A stretch of 64,000 nucleotides of DNA from Takakia lepidozioides (Eukaryota > Streptophyta > Takakiopsida > Takakiales > Takakiaceae), in contig CM060732.1 of NCBI GenBank assembly GCA_030704615.1, positions 5,024,001-5,088,000 of the forward strand. The letters are read 5' to 3'. Positions 32,410 through 45,164 of this stretch are shown piece by piece. A program made the translations under genes and the position numbers. Under the pieces are notes generated by a model that saw only the letters and a list, made by a program, of their open reading frames with translations, made no database searches and was not told the origin of the DNA. Position 1 is the first letter of the stretch; every line of letters begins with the position of its first letter.

Positions 32410-35400
32410 ATGTCCAGGCAGGCCGTGCGAGCTTGGTTTCAACACTGGGAGGCTCTCGAAGCCCGGGGCAGTCGAAGTCTCTCGACATGCAGGGCTGTAG
32501 TTCTGCCACGATTTGGTGGGCCTGAGGTAAAAATGATATTCTACCAGTAATAAAATCGGTTCTGGAAGAAAGTTGGATGTTCAATTGCTGTGCTCGTCCT
32601 CAAATTGGATCATTTCCATTCAATCTCCTACCGACATCTTGAGGAACACTGTTTGAAGTGCATTGTCTATTGCTAGGCGTAATGGACCACAGATTTCTCT
32701 ATGCAGAGCAGTCTCTTCTTGCTAGTGCGATGTATTTCAAAATTATGCACTGAATCGTTGTCTTTTCAAGCACATAATGTACGACATAAGTTTGTTCTTC
32801 CTTGTTACAAGAAAACTTCAACATATTCGTCGTAGAGTTTTTTCACTGTCAATGGGAATAAGCAATTCAATGCACTAAGTGTCTCTGTGAGAGAATAAAG
32901 GAAGGAGGAACTATCTACTGACTACGACATGTCCAAAGAGCTAAGGGGACAACAGTGCATAACAAACAAAAAAACACCCAGAGACCGGAAGTCAGATAGG
33001 CTAGTGAACTTGATCTGCTAAACATGTCTGGTCTTGAAAAATAGCCTCTTGGAAACAAGAGGACTCTGCAATTGATGAGCAGTGCTTTAGTATCTCCCAC
33101 TAACCTCGTAACACAAGGGCAGGACGGAAAGAGATGACTCTCCATCTCCAATGTATGAGAGAATGTACTCATAAGACGTTGTTTGCCATTGACCCCGCGC
33201 CCAGTTTGAGCGGAACACAAAGGGACAGAACATACCTTTGTCAGGGGCTGATGCCGGTAGTAAGACTTACCTTGGAATAAACAATTAATCCGGGTTTTCC
33301 AGATATCCTCTGGACATCCCTTTGCACAAGCATCAACCTGCTGCGTGTGGTTTGCCCAATAACTAGGCCCCAGAAGGGCCTGGGCTTTTGGCTCAGCCTT
33401 GAGACTCTCAAAGTTGGTAAACAGAGGTACAGGCACAATTCCCATTTGAAGAGAGCGTTTCTCTGGTGAGAGAACCCCGGATGAATCAGAAAATGAATAT
33501 TCTCTTCAGGTTGCCCACACAACAGGCAATTGCAATCTCCCTTTCCTCTCTGCTTCTGTTTGCTGTTCAAAGGTAGGCTTCCCGCCCTGTATGAGAGAGA
33601 GAGAGAGAGTTTTCTACAAGGGACTCAGTACTAATCAGTAACCCAGGGAAATAATTTCAGTGTTTGAGAGGAGGGAACTTTGAGCAAGGCGGTCTGAAGT
33701 CATAAGGCAGCAGCAGGTTTGGGAAGACAATTAGGGTGGGAGACAGAGAGAGAGCAGATACTGAACAGCCTCCAACTGGCGTGAATTCCTGCGTTGCTGT
33801 CTTTTTCCAATCAGACATGTGGCATACCGAGGAATTGTATTGGATCTGACTTATCAATTGTCAATACTGCTGGTGTAAGAAGTTGACAGCTTAATAGCTG
33901 TTAAGACACATTCTTCATATGTAGAACTGTAGATCTCTGAGTATACCGTGTGTTGTTCACTCCTGAGAAGCCTGGAGCAATCCCTGGCCCATAAATGTGT
34001 TGCGCTTGACTCACAGCTTGTAGAGTGGTGAGAACTTCCCGGTAGTGCTGGATTTCCACTTCACTGAGAACTTTCTATATAGAGGCTGGTCATGTTTACA
34101 GCTGCCAAGATACCAGCTATTTACACATACTAGCTATCTTAGAAACAACTGTAATCCTACTGAATGAGGATAAACTCTACTCTAGCAATGACAGTATAAC
34201 CAATTCTTATGATTCTGGTAGGTTCTTGAGGTGCGGGAGCGAATGCCGTATCCGGACCTGGCTGCCTCAGAAGTTTTGGTGCGTACACATGCTGCGGCTG
34301 TCAATCCTCTCGACCTGCGGGTAAGCTTTTTCTATGTCTAGGTGTTCTGTCTTGCTGTGTTTCCATTCCTGTGTTTGTTCTGTAGTTTGTGCACTTTTTT
34401 TTCTGTTTCTATTCCCATTCTGTTCCTTGGATTTACTATTTCAGCCACTGGTTATGGGGTACATAATGCAAGAATAGAATGTGTTTGCCATAGCCTAGTG
34501 ACCTGGCTACTTTCTGGTTCAGACTTGCAGAGACAGATATAGATTAAATGTTTGATAACCATAGGAACAGTAGTTCCTAACAGGACGTTACTTGCGTGCA
34601 GATGCGAGGGGGTTATGGACGATCCCTGTTTGAGTCTCTCCTGCCATTAGTGCTGGGACGGGATGTAAGTGGTGAAGTGGCAGGGGTTGGGAGTGCCGTT
34701 AGGCATTTGCATGTCGGACAAGAGGTGTTTGGAGCCCTACATCCCACTGCTACACGTGGGACCTATAGTGACTATGCCATCCTTGCTGAGGAACAGCTGG
34801 CTCCCAAGCCCACAATTTTCTCTCACGGTGTATGTTTGCGGCTCCACCTAATGTCTTGATCTTTCTGTCTGTCTCAAGGCTCAAGGTCATGTATTGATAG
34901 ATGCATATCAATAAGTGTATTGAGTTTTACACATAGATACGGGGAGGTGCATACACATGAGGGAGAGGGAGAGGAGGGAGCTGTGGATGTGGTACTTTAC
35001 CCTGGAGGCTTGCCACAATCTGTTGCAATCAACATCTATACAATTGAGTTACCAGAGAGGCTGCCAATCTCACCCTGGCATGCCTGACTAGGGTCTGCTA
35101 AGTTATTTCACAAGAGCACAACATTCCGGAGATTATGTTTTGATGTTGCAGTGCACTGATGAAAGAGGACTTGTAGTTTTATACTGCTAACTGAAAAAAC
35201 CAGCTAAGCACAGCAGCAAAGAGGTTGACTGCGGGTGGGAGCAGGGGTTGCAGGTTAAATCCTTTCCTTTGAGACCAGCACTTACATTGATGCATCTATT
35301 CCAGATACACTCTTCTCTACTTTAGGGCTAAGGAATTGAATTAAGCTTGATGAAATTTACAGGAAGCAGCTGCTGTTCCTTTTGCGGCACTAACCGCATG

Positions 35401-37625
35401 GCGAGCATTGAAAAGTACCGCACAGATAAAGAATGGGTATGCACTTCTGACAATGCTGCCATGAAAGGTTCTTTGCCATGTCCTTCTGTCTTTGTAACTT
35501 GTGCTAGATTAATGCAATCTTTTGTGGGGTTGTATCAGTGTCCCAGTGGTAGGGAGACTCATATGATGTCAAAGTCACTGGTGAGAATCATGAGAAGTGA
35601 GTGTCTCAATTCTTTTTGTTGGCAGATGAGACATTGAGTGAAACAGAAGGGAGAAAGAAAGTAAAAACGAAAGGAAGAACTGAATCTTATCACGACCACC
35701 AGAGGAAGCCTAGAGAGAAAGAGAGTGATCTGAGAGATGCACTCATAATCTGGGGTGCCATTGCAGGCAGAATGTCCTAGTGATGGGAGGGGGAGGAGCA
35801 GTTGGGCTTGCTGCCATCCAGCTGGCACGAGCCGCAGGGTGCCATGTAGCCTGCACTTGTGGCAAGAGAAGCATGGAGCGCGTGAGAGAGGCAGGTGCTG
35901 ATTTGGCCATTGACTATACCTCAGAGGTGGCTTACCTCCTCCTCTTCCAGCAATAAGTAAATTTATTTGGTAGTAATTATGATCAGTTTGATGGACATGT
36001 TTGTTTGCCTATTCCCCTCCTATGGGTTGTCCTACTTTCCGTCAATTACAATACAAAGACTATGTGGTCTGTGAGTGCAAGTCTGTCTCCTTTCAGTCTG
36101 ATGGTGGTGTTGTGGCTTAGTGGGCCTCAGAATTTTAAAGTGCAGTTAAACGAGCACTATGATGCTGTTTTGGACACCATTGGCATGCCTGAAACTGAGG
36201 CTGCAGGCGTCAACCTTCTGCGAAGAGGGGGCCACTACCTTACACTCCAGGTATCTTTTCACATGGACTTGATACCTTCTCCAGTTTGAATGTGTTCACC
36301 ATCGAGGAGGGTCTGTAACTATCAAGATATGCGGGAGTCGATTGTGGTAGGAATAGGCTCTTCGGCTCATACCGAGACACTTTGCCGATCCCGAGAGGGG
36401 CAAAAGTCCATCCCTTTCGGTTTGGGGGTCTTGGGGTTTGAAGTGGGAAAGACGACCGTCCTTCACCAACACTTGGCCTTGAGGCACACCTAGTAGGTGA
36501 CAGATCCGTGTTAGCTGAGATCATTGCTGAGTTTTCTTCCAGAGAAGTGGCAGATATTCAGTAAGAAGACTTGTAATGGTTTGTCCATGACTTTGAGCAT
36601 TGTATTCTATGTGATCTATACCCACTCTCAGGAGCTTGAAGTTAGTGGGGAGCGGTAGGAACTTCTCTCACTGCCACACACATGATGAAGTTGATGGGCT
36701 AAGACTTGTGATTGACATTACTTACACAGATGATGTTCATGTGTTCATTCTTGCCAGTATCACATGCTCTTACATCAGATCTCACTGGCCGCAGGGCGAA
36801 ATGGTGACATTGGCAGATACGTATGGTCTCATTGTAGGAGGTGCTGCAGCAACAGCCAAATTAATAAAGAAACAAGTGCAGTACCGACAATCACATGGCA
36901 TTGGTTTGGTTTTCCTTTTACTACTGACTTTAAGGCATAAGATTCCCTCTTCTATTGTAAACTCGTCCCTTTCCAGATGTGTCAGTGTGTAAGTTTGAGA
37001 ATTTGTCAACCATTTTTCACACCTTGTGGGCTGGTTGTTAACTCTTGAAGGAATAGCAGTCTTGCAGACAAGGTCCTTGTACATGAGTCTTAAAAGGATG
37101 TGCCAGTCCATTTGATCTATGTTTTGTGAATAGAGTTGTACACACACAAGACAAGGCTATATCTCTTAGATATTGCTTGCCGGTCGTGCCTGGAGTAGAC
37201 ATTTGTCTGACTGGGCAGTATCACAACTGTGAGCAAACTGGGGCTAGAGCGGAATAAACATTGTGTTCTCAAGCATTATGTCAATACCAGCTTCCATGTA
37301 AGCAGTTGGCCATGTTCAAGCATAACGTCTTTGTCAACTGGAGAGAGAGGTTTCCTGGACCATCCAGCAGATGTAATGGGGGAGCCTGTTATGGAGCTGT
37401 CTTGAACCCATCCACTTCTTGAATGCAGAGTATTGGTGGACAGTTATGCGGACCGATGCCGAAGGTTTAGAAGAAATTGCCAGGCTTATGGGAGATGGCC
37501 GTCTCCGGATCCCAGTTGGGCAGGTTTTCCCATTGGCAGAGGTCGCAGAGGCCCACCGTGTAAGGGAGGGGAAGCAAGCTCATGGAAAGGTGGTTCTGGA
37601 AGTTGAAGTAAATAAGCAGCCTTGA
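32410..37625 (+). CDS. Mitochondrial RTN4IP1-like NAD(P)H quinone oxidoreductase (MDR family), 8 exons
   Basis: Exons 32410-32526, 34222-34320, 34602-34829, 35363-35436, 35767-35926, 36146-36250, 36795-36903 and 37429-37625. All introns are GT-AG and phases agree, giving 362 residues without a stop. ATG 32410 starts an Arg-rich leader (MSRQAVRAWFQHW), likely a mitochondrial targeting peptide, before CRAVVLPRFGGPE. Next are the GroES-like domain (VNPLDLR, LPLVLGRDVSGEV, GQEVFGALHP), VPFAALTAW, the Rossmann NADPH loop VMGGGGAVG, AIDYTSE, DAVLDTIGMPET, and the C-terminal YWWTVMRTDAEG and KVVLEVEV. It matches the plant RTN4IP1/AT3G15090-type clade in order and length; human RTN4IP1 acts in coenzyme Q synthesis in mitochondria. 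Zinc ligands are absent, as in quinone oxidoreductases. The gene appears intact. Confidence 0.95.
33150..33585 (-). mobile_element. LINE 3' fragment in oxidoreductase intron 1
   Basis: Minus-strand sequence nearly identical over ~400 bp to 51628-52070. It encodes the C-terminal zinc-binding end of a LINE pol (NCLLCGQPEENIHFLIH, KTRINCLFQGKSYYRHQ). It is orientated against the host gene and followed by a (GA)n run at 33592-33609. Confidence 0.88.
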
Positions 37626-38221
37626 AAGAGTACTGAACAGTTTTAGAAGGCTTGGATTGTGAAAAATGAGTTTAAAAGGCAATCAAGTGAGGAGAGTACT
37701 GTGAGTCCTTCAGCTACTCCCATGAGACTTCTGGAAGAAAGGGAGTACACATTTGACTAACTTGTTATGTATCCATAACCTTGTAGACCAATCTGTGCCA
37801 TGTTGGGATGGACTACCAAAAGGAGTATGGGTGACTGGCATTAAACCAAAAGTTCCACCAAATGGGAAGGAAGTGACAGAACATCCAAATCAAACAAAAG
37901 AGGTGTATTGGATGCCAACATGATTTTGCACAAAAAAATATGACATCAAAGCCTCCTCCCCATTGCATTATCCACACAACCTGGATCCTTGTGGGAAGGC
38001 CTACCTCCTCCTCTCTCAATACATGTTTGTGTTAGCAGACACTCCATCTGTTTACAAGAGCATCCAACAATGTTTGCCTTGCAAGTGGGGTACCACGTAG
38101 GTGTAGGTGGATGTCACCCGTTAAGCTATAAAATGGAAGTCGATGGGTCAACCAAAAAGAAAGAAGAAAGAGGACTCCTGGTGGAAATTATAGTGTCTCT
38201 TCATCCCAATGCCTTTCAACT
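37626..38221. other. 3' flank of the oxidoreductase gene; no gene
   Basis: No coding signal. The end (38170-38215, GGAAATTATAGTGTCTCTTCA) resembles part of the SINE at 42535-42720. Confidence 0.4.
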
Positions 38222-39459
38222 TTGAGCCCTAGATCACCTGGGTTATGCACAGGCAAGGCACAAACTTGGCTACCTGCTCTAGTACTGGTCGACCGGACCA
38301 GGTTTCGCCCCTTTCTGCTAAAATCTGAGCCTACCTCGTATCATGAAACAATGAGACAACACCTCTTCCTCAACTCTGCTACTCCTACTCCTCTGGAGAA
38401 AAACCAGGCCAGGCGTTGGGCTGCATGGGAAAAAAGGGGTATCTCTCAAATTAAACACCTATGCACCAGCACCCCCGCATCTCTCCAATCAGCCCTGGGG
38501 GCTAACAGGCTGAGAGTTGGAATAACAGCCATTATCCAAAGCATTCCTGACATCCTCCTCAGAGAAGGGCAAGGCACACAAAGACAACACCAATGGATTG
38601 CCACTCATGCCGACCCCTTTACTGTGATGTACAGAACTGAGACAGACCAGAGCTCTCACACCGGCTATGGCTTCAAAGTAGACAACTTCTCAGCCCTCCT
38701 CACATTGTACTCCAACCAAATGTGTTCCATTCAGGTAACTGATGCCTCGCCCGCCAGAGTATGCCACTGGTCCTCTGCCACCAAGGAATTCAACCCTTCT
38801 GCACCATTAGACAGACCTCTGCTATCATGGCTATGTAGAAATACCATTGCATGGATTGGAGGCAATCCAATTCAAGCTCTGCAAATAGACCCGCAGAATG
38901 GAAATGGAACTTTGGAGGAACTCTGTCCCACTTTAAAGAAAGCATATCGGGCCTCATCAATGCCAGACCCATGTCTAACAAATGGAACGATAAGTGGGGG
39001 CACGAACACTTTGATGAGAACTGGGACTGCATATGGGCTCTAGTATGGGAAAAAGCCAAACCAGCCAAGCTCAGTGCCTTCCTTTGGCAGGTGGCCAACA
39101 GGGTTCTCAAAGTCGGACAATTCTTGAACTTCCAGGAAGCCATGCTTTGCACATGTTGTCACATTGGAACAATAGAATCTCTGGAACATTGCCTCATTCA
39201 TTGCCAGGCTCCCCTTCTCATCTGGCCTCTGGTCCGTTCTCTCTACAGAACTTGGAATCCATTCCCACCCCAATCGGTAGCCTTGTTCCTCAATTATGAT
39301 CAAAGGTCAAAATCCATAGCCAGCAAGTGTCCAGTGTTTGAGGCACTAAGAGGAGCCACTCTGTGGCACCCATGGAAGGCTCGATGCATTTGGTCGCTAG
39401 ACAATATTAATTCTACAGCCACAGCTCTACGTACAAGGGTTTTCTTTCACTGTTCTTAG
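38222..39459 (+). pseudogene. LINE pol C-terminal part with zf-RVT domain
   Basis: Two overlapping frames. 38222-39043 holds the region after the reverse transcriptase (WIGGNPIQALQID). 38851-39459 holds the zf-RVT domain (WEKAKPAKLSAFLWQVANRV, CTCCHIGTIESLEHCLIHC), the zinc-binding tail typical of plant LINEs. The reverse transcriptase itself is missing, and at least one frame change occurs near 38950-39030. Confidence 0.82.
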
Positions 39460-40215
39460 TCATCACTGTTAACGTAATTTGCTTTGGCTCGAAATTCTGG
39501 CCTTTTCGGGGGTCAGATAATCTGCCGTCATAATCTGCCGGGTCTGCTATCATGGCAAGGTGCCCTCATCATTGCTTGTGATCTGATGCTAGCAGCTTCT
39601 ACCCCATCAATCTTCACTATCCTGCCATGTCTATAGATCAAATAAAAATTCCTATAGCCTGTTCACGTCCAACGAGATGTTGAACCCTGGATCATTCCAT
39701 TATGAGAGAATACCTCGCCAACACAAATTACGTACGGCAACTGCCATTGGTCGCCATGTCACATAATATGTCGTAGAGCACTCACGGCTCCCGCCGCTTG
39801 CTGGCTCTTCGGCAAATTATCCAAGGTAAGTGGCTCCCAATGGCCGTCACCTAATACGTTATCGTTCTCCAGGGTATCCGTTACGGTTCGCCGTGTGTAT
39901 GGGCCTTACGGCGGCCTTTGGGCCTTCAAGGGTTTTAATTCTTTTCCCTTCAATAACCTTAATCTATTATCTAGATACTTATTGAGCTAACATATAATTT
40001 TCTTGGCTTCTCATTGAAAGATAATAGCATCTTCAATGCGCGCGTGTCTGCGGCGGGCCCGCGTGTAGCAAGAGGGGGTCGTGAAGGGATTGAGCACCCC
40101 TATCCGTCCTATCCGTCGGATTGGGTCTACCAGGCAAGCCCGTCTGCTGGGCCCACAAAACACATAAAATATGCACATAAAACATTAGTTATTTCGAAAG
40201 TTTGTAAAAAGTAGC
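39460..40215. other. No gene recognised
   Basis: Short shadow frames only; no motif or strong repeat seen. Confidence 0.4.
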
Positions 40216-40216
40216 A

Positions 40217-40636
40217 TATAGTGTGGAGGTAAAAAGCAACAAATAATAAGCATGAGGTTTGGTATTCAATTCTTGTCAGGTGGTATTGTTGCACTAATAT
40301 GTGTTATTGTTATTCAATATACATTTTGTCTGAGTCTGCTGGAGGGTCTGCCAGTCCACTGGAAGGTTGGAGTCAGTCTGCTGGAGGGTCTGCCCAGTCC
40401 GCTAGAAGGTTGGAGTCGGTCTGCTGGAAGCTTGGAGTCGGTCTGCTGGAAGCTTGGAGTCAGACTGCTGGAGGGTCTGCCCAATCCGCTAGAAGATCCG
40501 CCGCCGTAAAAGAACAAGGACTAAGGAAAATTTCAGAATCCGATGGACCCGATGAATGGGCGGTGGGCTTATGAGCTCACCCCGTGGGCCGTACTGGCGG
40601 GGCCCATAGGCGCATTGAATACGCTATTATCTTAAA
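40217..40636 (+). repeat. Dispersed repeat with tRNA-like head and 22/43-bp tandem core, copy 1
   Basis: Colinear with 50168-50636. The head (GTGTGGAGGTAAAAAGC...GGTATTCAATTCTTG) resembles degenerate Pol III A and B boxes. The centre (40327-40500) is a tandem array of GTCTGCTGGAGGGTCTGCC / GAAGGTTGGAGTCG units of 22 and 42-43 bp. The tail (GGGCGGTGGGCTTATGAGCT, GGCGGGGCCCATAGG) is well conserved. Confidence 0.8.
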
Positions 40637-42040
40637 ATGAGAGTCATTTTCTTGTGGTACATGTTCCATATTTTTGTTTTTAGTGGAGGCCCTGGATGTA
40701 GATTAACCCCTAAATGCCGACGTGACCCGATTCATGTCGCGTCATTTTTCATCCATGACACCGAATCCGTGGATGAGGTTAGATGAAAAATATTCCTAAA
40801 GCAAAAGTGTGCGGGCTGTCCTCAAGAGCGCGTATGAAGTTACAGCACTAAGAAATAATTAATGCTGTGCTGGAGGGAATTTTTTAAAGCTTGAGCTATC
40901 CCTGGATTTTTGTGGATTAGGGGTGTCCAGGACGTTGACATGCCCATGTGGCAGGTGCAGGCCGGCGAGTGAACTGAGGGGGGGGGGGCTGCATGTCACC
41001 CGAGCAGACAGCGGATGCCACCCGCCCCTGGCTGTGTAGGTGGCAGCCATTTCGCCGGGTGACCCTTGAAATGGCTGGTTTTTTATGATGTGGCCCCCCA
41101 AAACAGTGGCCGGGAAATCTTACCGGCTGCCAGGAACATGGCCTTATTTGGTCTGGACTCAATAATTGGGTAAACAACCCATCTTAGGCTGTTGTTTTTG
41201 TTTTTTTTTCCCAGCTTGTACTCAGTGCTACAATGCAGCTACCAACCGGAGGAATTAGGATTTCTCCAAAAAATTTGGAGCCTGTGATGGCATTTGACCC
41301 CATAGTGTAGATGGAAAGTGAATTCAAGCCCCCATTTGCACATACAAACCAACCCCTATGAAATTTTGGAATTTTGATCTAGAAATTGGAGACATCACCA
41401 AGTAGGTGCCCTGGAATGTGAATCTGCAGCGCAGTCACACATGAAAAATCCCAGATGACCACAAAAAACCATGGTCAAACCTCTATTTGGGGTCTAATTT
41501 TGAGTGGTCTTCAAAACCACCATAGAATTTTGTTATAATCTACCAATTCAAAAGGTGGATTTTCCTAATTTTCTGGGGGTAGATGGATGTGGTAGTCAGG
41601 AATCTATTTGTAAGATTCAAATTTGTGGATGATTCAGGGTAGTAAGATCTACCTTCACACATGTAGTTATGTACAATTTTGGGGGTGGCCCACCAAAATA
41701 TGTCTCCTCCTTTAATGGTTATTTAGTAGTAGGTACTAAGTTGGAGGTGGGAGAGAGCACAACCTCCCCTCCCTTATATACCCTCTCAGGGCGGCGAGCC
41801 CAGCCGTCAAGTGGAGCCTAGCCGTCAAGGGGCGCCTTTGCTAGCCTTCTAGAAGGTTGATTCAAACCGGGTGTGCTCACTCCTAGAGTTGGTTCGCGTC
41901 TAGAATTGGGCACTAGACACGTGTCTTCATCCCATCGCCTCCCCTGCTTCGCTCTACTGCAACCTTTCCTACATCCGTATTGGTCGCTCCAATTGTTTCT
42001 CCTTTTTTGGCCTTCAAAGTTTACCCCAACTGATTAGTAC
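40637..42040. other. No gene recognised
   Basis: A+T-rich intergenic sequence with short frames only. A 12-G run occurs at about 40979-40990. Confidence 0.4.
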
Positions 42041-42043
42041 TTA

Positions 42044-42247
42044 TTGACATTTCTATTCATTTGGTATTTCGCATCAACTTGGGGACCTAACTCCAGTTTC
42101 ATCAATAAGGTGAAAAAATGGATACGATACTTTATCTGGGGTGCACAAGCCTCGACCCAAAACAAGAGACCCCAAGTCTCTTGGCATCAAATGTGCCTCC
42201 CCCATAAAAGGTTAAAGCTTATAGAAGGCAGTCGCTGGGCAGGATAG
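42044..42247 (+). pseudogene. LINE fragment (post-reverse-transcriptase region)
   Basis: A 67-codon frame with the plant LINE pattern KKWIRYFIWGA followed by VSWHQMCLPHK, found between the reverse transcriptase and zf-RVT. Short and isolated. Confidence 0.65.
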
Positions 42248-42534
42248 GTCTAATGCTCCTCACTTGTTTTTTCTAATGCACCTAAAAGCCCACGAATTTT
42301 CCATAGCCATGTCGTAATGGTGTTGACTTCCTTGTCCCTCCACAACACCCCACCCCATGGGCCAATAAGGGTCCCAAATTCTGGCAGGGGCTATTCCTGA
42401 GATGGGAATAGCCCCTGCCTCTTTCTAGATGGCTCCGACACCTCGTCCCTCTTTCTAGTTCAAGGAATTCAAGAGAGGCCGCCCCTGGGGATGAGGCGGT
42501 GGGCCCCTTTCTAGAAGGCTCCAGGGCCACCTTG

Positions 42535-42720
42535 AGACAATATATAATAATAATAATAATTGACGCCTCCCAAAGGAAGTGGAAATTATGATGTCTCTTC
42601 ACCCGGAAGGGCGCCTTCCAGTAGGAAGGTGGACACCTTTGTGACACCAATCAGTGGATTGAACCCACAACCACTTCCAAAGTGGTATGTGCCCATTATC
42701 ACTCGACTACAACTTGGTTG
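42535..42720 (-). mobile_element. tRNA-derived SINE
   Basis: On the minus strand a tRNA-like head has an A-box-like TAGTCGAGTGATAATGG and a B box GGGTTCAATCC (about 42653-42663). It ends at a (TTA)n stretch (42545-42562 on the plus strand as AAT repeats), as expected for a SINE tail. No clear target duplication. Confidence 0.6.
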
Positions 42721-43031
42721 TCGACAGCATTATATAAAGAGGGCGAGGGTTGCTTTCTAGAAGGTTTCTTGCGCCTCCACCTTACTTTGGTGGGCTTTGC
42801 AAGCAAGGCCCTTTAAAAAAAGTAAATTTGGAACCTCGACCATCTTCAAATTCTCACCATTAGTATTTGGTTAGCAGTCAAAGCTCTTTATGTTATGGAA
42901 AGGAAGCGAGAGCCCCAGTAGGCAAGCTTCTGTTTCAGTTTGGCCATATTTACCTTGAGGCCCGCCAAACCCTGGATAAGTACCAGATTCTACAGAAACA
43001 AAAAATGCAACTGCAAGCTGGAATTAACTCG

Positions 43032-43855
43032 TCAGCCAAGGGTGAAAAAATGTCCAAGTATTTCTTCGAGATACATGAACTCTACACTGTTAACCAGGGT
43101 AACAAGTCTTGCAAACCCCAAAGAGAATGGTAAGAACCGCCACTGGTATAGGCAATCCTTCCCGTGCTCATTGATCCCCCAAAATGTCGTCTTCTGCTTA
43201 TCCGCCTCCTTGATCGGCAACTGGTGATATTCGGATCGTACATCCAAAGTGCTAAAGACCTTGGCATGCCCAATGGCATCAAAGATCTCCTCTGGTGTTG
43301 GCATGGCATATCTATCGGACTTGGTCTGACGATTTATAGGCCAGTAATCACCGCACATACGTCTCTCCGTCCAATTGCCATAGACATCCTTCTTGGCTGG
43401 CATCACTGTGGCTGAAGCATACTCTCCACTAGATAGCTCCACCAAACCAGCCTCCCAGAGGTTCTGAGTCTCATCTGAATCAAGGACCTCTCTATGTCAC
43501 TGTATCTATAGGGTCTCCGAAAGATTGGCGTGTCAGTGGCCAATTGAACAATGCGAATCTCTTGACCCTTCAGTGCTCCCAAGTCCTTCAAACTGAAGGC
43601 AAAACAGTTCCTGTAAGTCTTCAAGAACTGCCATATACGTCGTCTCTCTCCTCCGGTGACTATGGGTCCAACATATGCCACATACGCATCGGCTGTGAAA
43701 TTGTGTATTGGCCTCTGAACAGTCTTCCGACCTGCTGACGTGTCATGTGTTCTAGTTGCATTGTTAGCAACACGTTTCTGACATGTGTTCGACCCACTCT
43801 TATTCCATTCGTCCTCCGCAATAGGGTTTGAACAGCACGGATGCCGAAATTGCAT
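43032..43855 (-). pseudogene. Ty3/gypsy protease-RT connection and RT start
   Basis: Frame 43403-43855 carries the pre-RT segment (LKTYRNCFAFSLKDLGALKG, TPIFRRPYRYS). Frame 43032-43445 carries the first RT blocks (ASATVMPAKKDVYGNW, RRMCGDYWPINRQTKSDRY, KVFSTLDVRSEYHQLPI, LYQWRFLPFSLGFA). The DD box is missing and the frames are shifted near 43430. A fragment only. Confidence 0.85.
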
Positions 43856-44160
43856 CCTCCCCTCTCAAGTGGGATAACACTTGCAATCGATGCTTGTAAT
43901 TCTTCGTCCTCTGGCCTTGCGTAGACCCCTTGCCATCCATGGTCCACTAATGCCCGCCGCAATGCACCTTTGCTTAAGCCCAAACCATTTGCTTTGCCCC
44001 TCCGGAGCTCCCGCAAACCACACGCTCTACACATAATGACGGCTACCTTACGCGAACACAAAAACGCGCATGGACCTCTCACCTCAACATCTACCACACA
44101 ATTAGACGCGCTCTTATTATCATATCTACCTCTTTCGGGGGCTGCTATTTCATGAGCCAT
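43790..44160 (-). pseudogene. N-terminal fragment of an rve-type integrase gene
   Basis: A frame from 44160 with a helix-turn-helix-like stretch (LGLSKGALRRALVDHGWQGV) and the pattern GIRAVQTLLRRTNGIRVGRT HVRNVL. This resembles the pre-core region of the integrase proteins found in many eukaryotic genomes. It breaks off where the Ty3 RT fragment begins, and the catalytic core is not present. Confidence 0.5.
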
Positions 44161-44599
44161 GAGCCATGAGTGACATGAGCCATGAGCAGAGTCGTAAGTG
44201 TCGAAAAAAACATGCGCAGGACTATTTCCCGGAAATGCGTGTCCGCGGGAATAGGGTTTAGGGTGTCACGGTCATAGGGGGAGAAGGACCTCCCGATGAA
44301 GGAGGTTCGACAATGTTTTTTAGAATTACATATTGAAAGGCAATGTTTCGCGAATGGTAGGGTGCTACTGCTCTGTACAATGGGGGCCCATTTCAGCCTA
44401 CCAGCCACGTGCAAAATCCACCCACACTCCCAATCCCAAACGAAATGAGGAATGATGCATTCTGGGAACGATGGATACAAAATAGAACAAAAAGAGGGCA
44501 CAATGAGGTTTTTATTGATCCATATGAATTGCATTTGAAGCACGTCTACTGTGCTGATTGTGCAAACAAATCTTTAGCCCTGTGCCTTCTGAATACAAG
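44161..44599. other. No gene recognised
   Basis: Contains direct repeats of CATGAGCCATGAG (44152-44185). No coding signal. Confidence 0.4.
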
Positions 44600-45164
44600 T
44601 CACGTTGTCAATGGGACTTCGACTGCTCTGAAAACTAGCTCACGAGTCATCGGGCTCCTCCAGGTAAACTGGATTGCAGCCGTTGTACTGCCCCTGTTGA
44701 TGTTCACCACAATGTCGTGCCCTTCAATCATACCACCATCGAATATGGAAAGCTTCACGTTTTCGTCGTCCACACCAATGCGAATGTCCCCATACAATGG
44801 AGAAGAGGAGCGCACTCCTTCAGGAGTATACGTCTCTCCGATGGAGTCCACCCACGTCCACTGGCAGCAGTTCCACCGCAACAGCATAGCAATGCGCATT
44901 CTTCTGTATGGGTGCCCGTCGTAGCTGGGAAAATCGGAATCAAGGATGCGCAGGAGCCACGGACTCCTCAGACCAAGATCGTCACCCCGCTCGAAGGCGT
45001 AGTGGCCTGGGATATACTCAAAAGCGGACAATGTTTCCACATTCGAACCAGTATCTTCTGTGTAAACTGTGTACCAGATAACGGTGTCTCCCGATGTGGC
45101 CGAATACATTGCATAAATCGAAGCCTCCATAAGGGCAGTCGTCCCGGTTCTGGAAGCACGACAT
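44600..45164 (-). CDS. Unrecognised protein, paralog A of a divergent pair
   Basis: Start ATG 45164 (MSCFQNRDDCPYGG), aligned with the start of the plus-strand paralog (MSCRRNPTDCPYHG); both starts follow TTTGCAAGG. One extra A/T in the run at 45115-45117 shifts the frame; with it the rest is open to 44600, about 188 residues. Shared blocks are ERG around residue 55, SPWLLRILDSDFPS, LRWNCCQWT, PLYGDI, LSIFDGGMIEGHDIVV, AAIQFTWR and RAVEV. The composition suggests a beta-rich fold. There is no signal peptide or membrane segment. I do not recognise the family. The frameshift may be a sequencing error. Confidence 0.6.
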